Origin: Ilumatobacteraceae bacterium
GTDB lineage: Bacteria; Actinomycetota; Acidimicrobiia; Acidimicrobiales; Ilumatobacteraceae
Assembly (NCBI GenBank): GCA_025464045.1
Contig: JAODBQ010000451.1
Location: forward strand, 1 to 9,002
Direction of reading: 5' to 3'
Length of the DNA: 9,002 nucleotides
The notes under the pieces are model-generated. The model was given only the letters and a program-made list of their open reading frames with translations. It was not told where the DNA came from and searched no databases. Within the stretch, counting starts at the first letter, position 1; each line of letters starts with the position of its first letter. The position numbers and the translations under genes are program-made. Shown in pieces: positions 1-9,002 of the stretch.

Positions 1-370
1 ATCGAACGTCCGCCCGCAGACCAGGGCTTCGCGCCCGAGACCTACGACCTGATCGTGGCCGCCAACGTGCTCCACGCCACGAGCAACCTGGACGTGAGCC
101 TGGCGCACGCCCGATCGCTGCTGGCGCCGGGCGGGCTGCTCCTCGCCTACGAGTCCACCCGCAACCCGCGATGGCTGGACATCACCACTGGGCTGATCGA
201 GGGCTGGCAGCGCTTCGACGACGGCTGGCGGGACGACCACCCCCTGATCACCGCCGCGCGTTGGTCCGAGGCGTTGCTCGCCTCCGGGTTCGCCGACGTG
301 CTGGCGCTGCCCGCTGCCGGCGCGGCGACAGCGGTCTTCGGCCAGGCGGTGCTGATCGCGCGGGCGCCGG
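1..370 (+). other. C-methyltransferase domain (C-terminal half)
   Basis: The segment carries ANVLHAT with its His codon at 73-75 and a Glu codon at 151-153 (in YES), 26 residues apart. The same His and Glu occur with the same spacing in the complete C-MT of the next gene, where they match the His/Glu pair considered catalytic in PKS C-MT domains. The LLAPGG strand-turn is shared too. By eye the two C-MT segments are a little under half identical, so they are not a recent duplication. The SAM-binding glycine loop lies upstream of the window. Confidence 0.88.
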
Positions 371-887
371 GCGAGCCGGAAGCGAACGTCGCGTCGGGTG
401 CCGCGTGGCACGAGCCGGGGCAGCCGGGCCGCGACGGTGGCGAACCGTCCGGGGTGGCCGTCCCGTCCGCCGGCGTGCTCGCCGCTGCGCTCGCCGGCGC
501 CCTGCCGGTCGAGCGCGGGGAGTTGCTGATCGGGTTCGTCCGCCAGGCGATCGCCCACGTGCTGCGGATCACCGATGCCGACAGGCTCCAACGCGACCAG
601 CCGCTCCTCGACATCGGGTTCGATTCACTGATGGCCGTGGAGCTGCGCAACGTCCTGCGCACCGGGCTCGCACTGCAGCGCAAGCTGCCGGCGACCCTGG
701 TCTTCGACCACCCGAACATCGCGGCCATCGCGGCCTACCTCGATCGCCTGCTCGCCGATGACGACGGTCAGGACGTCGACGTGCGCCCGTCGGCGGCGCC
801 GGTCGTCGGCGCGACGGCGGTGGCGGAGATGTCCGACGACGACGTCGAGGCACTGCTCCTGCAGAAGCTGGCGGAGATCTCCGACGC

Positions 888-891
<4 letters not shown>
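1..891 (+). CDS. Type I modular polyketide synthase, C-terminal part (C-MT - ACP - docking tail), 5' end outside window
   Basis: The reading frame is open from base 1, so the gene begins upstream; an internal GTG at 55 is only a valine codon inside the C-MT. The visible 296 residues contain the second half of a C-methyltransferase domain (1 to about 370), a Gly/Pro/Ala-rich linker, one ACP (about 511-756) with the phosphopantetheine Ser codon at 625, and an acidic C-terminal docking tail (about 820-888). The first residue aligns without a gap to Ile1508 of the next protein, so the window opens about 56 residues past the expected SAM-binding motif. Only about 50 residues separate C-MT from ACP, too few for a KR, so this module should leave an alpha-methylated beta-keto group on its ACP. 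The stop codon overlaps the start of the next gene (ATGA). The PKS assignment is certain; the upstream domains (presumably KS and AT) cannot be seen. Confidence 0.95.
511..756 (+). other. Acyl carrier protein domain of the upstream PKS
   Basis: The phosphopantetheine attachment motif reads IGFDSLMAVEL with the Ser codon (TCA) at 625-627. It is followed by the conserved LPATLVFDHP segment that marks the end of helix III in PKS carrier proteins. A single carrier domain is present, and it holds the chain that the KS of the next protein will accept. Confidence 0.95.
820..888 (+). other. C-terminal docking tail of the upstream PKS
   Basis: After the ACP and a short Ala/Val-rich linker the protein ends in MSDDDVEALLLQKLAEI plus three residues, an acidic amphipathic helix. 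The pattern (acidic cluster, Leu repeat, Lys-Leu) resembles C-terminal docking elements of myxobacterial and cyanobacterial PKSs (often called class 2). Its expected partner is the N-terminal helix region of the next protein. The docking role is inferred from position and pattern. Confidence 0.7.
873..891 (+). promoter_or_regulatory. Translational coupling junction: ATGA overlap with candidate Shine-Dalgarno
   Basis: The stop codon TGA (889-891) overlaps the start codon ATG (888-890) of the next gene. A GGAG at 873-876 lies 11 bases before the ATG, inside the last codons of the upstream gene; this is a plausible though slightly distant ribosome-binding site. The arrangement favours coupled translation and near-equal amounts of the two proteins. 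Confidence 0.75.
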
Positions 892-8689
<7,798 letters not shown>

Positions 8690-8690
<1 letters not shown>

Positions 8691-8824
8691 TGGCGAACGA
8701 ATTCGTCCAGCGGATCAAGGACCTGCCGCAGCAGCGGCTGGTGCTGCTCGCGGCTCAGCTTCAGGAGCGCCTCGAGCAGGCGGAGGCAACGGCCGCGGCC
8801 GCGACGGCCACCCAGCTGTCGCAC
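8690..8824 (+). other. N-terminal docking region of the third PKS
   Basis: This resembles the N-terminal region of the second protein: a short helix, a Leu-Pro or Leu-Ser-Pro turn, a basic residue and a Leu-rich helix ending LQERLEQ. Here the turn reads LPQQRL where the second protein has LSPLKR, so the charge near the turn differs (one Arg against Lys-Arg). This may help keep the two protein junctions separate, which is an inference. Confidence 0.68.
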
Positions 8825-9002
8825 CCGATCGCCGTCGTCGGTGTCGGCTGTCGACTGCCCGGCGGCGTGGTCGATCCCGAGTCCTTCTGGGACCTGCTCG
8901 TCGAAGGTCGCGACGCGGTCACCGAGATCCCGCCCGACCGCTGGGACGCCGACGCGTTCTACGACCCGGACTGGCGCACCGACGCCAGGATGGCGACGAA
9001 GT
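8690..9002 (+). CDS. Type I modular polyketide synthase, N-terminal part (docking region + start of KS), 3' end outside window
   Basis: The 104 visible codons begin MANEFVQRIKDLPQQRL and continue to the edge of the window without a stop. Residues 1 to about 45 form a helical docking region (FVQRIKDL, then LVLLAAQLQERLEQ) and an Ala/Thr-rich link. From about residue 46 the KS starts with IAVVGVGCRLPGG, followed by SFWDLL, EIPPDRWD and FYDPDW, all standard KS N-terminal motifs. The KS catalytic Cys and all later domains are beyond the end. The ATG is supported by the complete docking helix that follows and by the TGATG overlap. As the next protein in gene order it presumably accepts the chain from the highly reducing module. 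Its extension chemistry cannot be predicted. Confidence 0.93.

Noticed and set aside
55..57. GTG as a possible start of the first gene.
   Set aside because: The codon lies inside the C-MT domain, between YDLI and AANVLHAT, and the frame is open and homologous back to base 1.

Overview
The window lies inside a modular type I polyketide synthase (PKS) cluster. All of it is coding on the + strand, in three successive PKS genes that overlap at their stop/start codons with no intergenic space. Base composition is strongly GC-rich (about 70% by eye) with G/C-biased third positions. That fits a high-GC actinobacterium (for example Acidimicrobiia-like) or a myxobacterium. The docking-tail style and the use of C-methyltransferase domains recall myxobacterial and cyanobacterial PKSs, but the sequence alone does not settle the host.

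Layout. (1) Positions 1-891 are the 3' end of a PKS gene: the second half of a C-methyltransferase (C-MT) domain, a short linker, an acyl carrier protein (ACP) and a C-terminal docking tail. No ketoreductase (KR) sits between C-MT and ACP. (2) Positions 888-8690 are a complete 2600-residue single-module PKS with the order docking-KS-AT-DH-(C-MT)-KR structural half-ER-KR catalytic half-ACP-docking. This is the domain order of a fungal highly reducing PKS, but used here as one module of a bacterial assembly line. (3) Positions 8690-9002 are the 5' end of a third PKS gene: a docking helix region and the first part of a ketosynthase.

How they work together. The ATGA and TGATG overlaps and the matching C- and N-terminal docking tails indicate that the proteins are co-translated and pass the chain in gene order. 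The visible AT carries malonyl-CoA-type fingerprints (GHSVGEY, HAFH), so methyl branches are expected from S-adenosylmethionine through the C-MT domains and not from methylmalonyl-CoA. The first module should hand over an alpha-methylated beta-keto chain. The second should add two carbons, methylate the alpha carbon and fully reduce the beta carbon.

Main oddities. The KR of the second protein has His2339 where the catalytic Tyr is expected, while the rest of the active site and the LDD motif are intact. Its ER has Arg1908 at the position normally used to read methyl stereochemistry (Tyr or Val). The upstream module lacks a KR although it has a C-MT. The docking tail of the second protein stops about eight residues earlier than that of the first. 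No RNA genes, mobile elements, CRISPR arrays, promoters or terminators were found.
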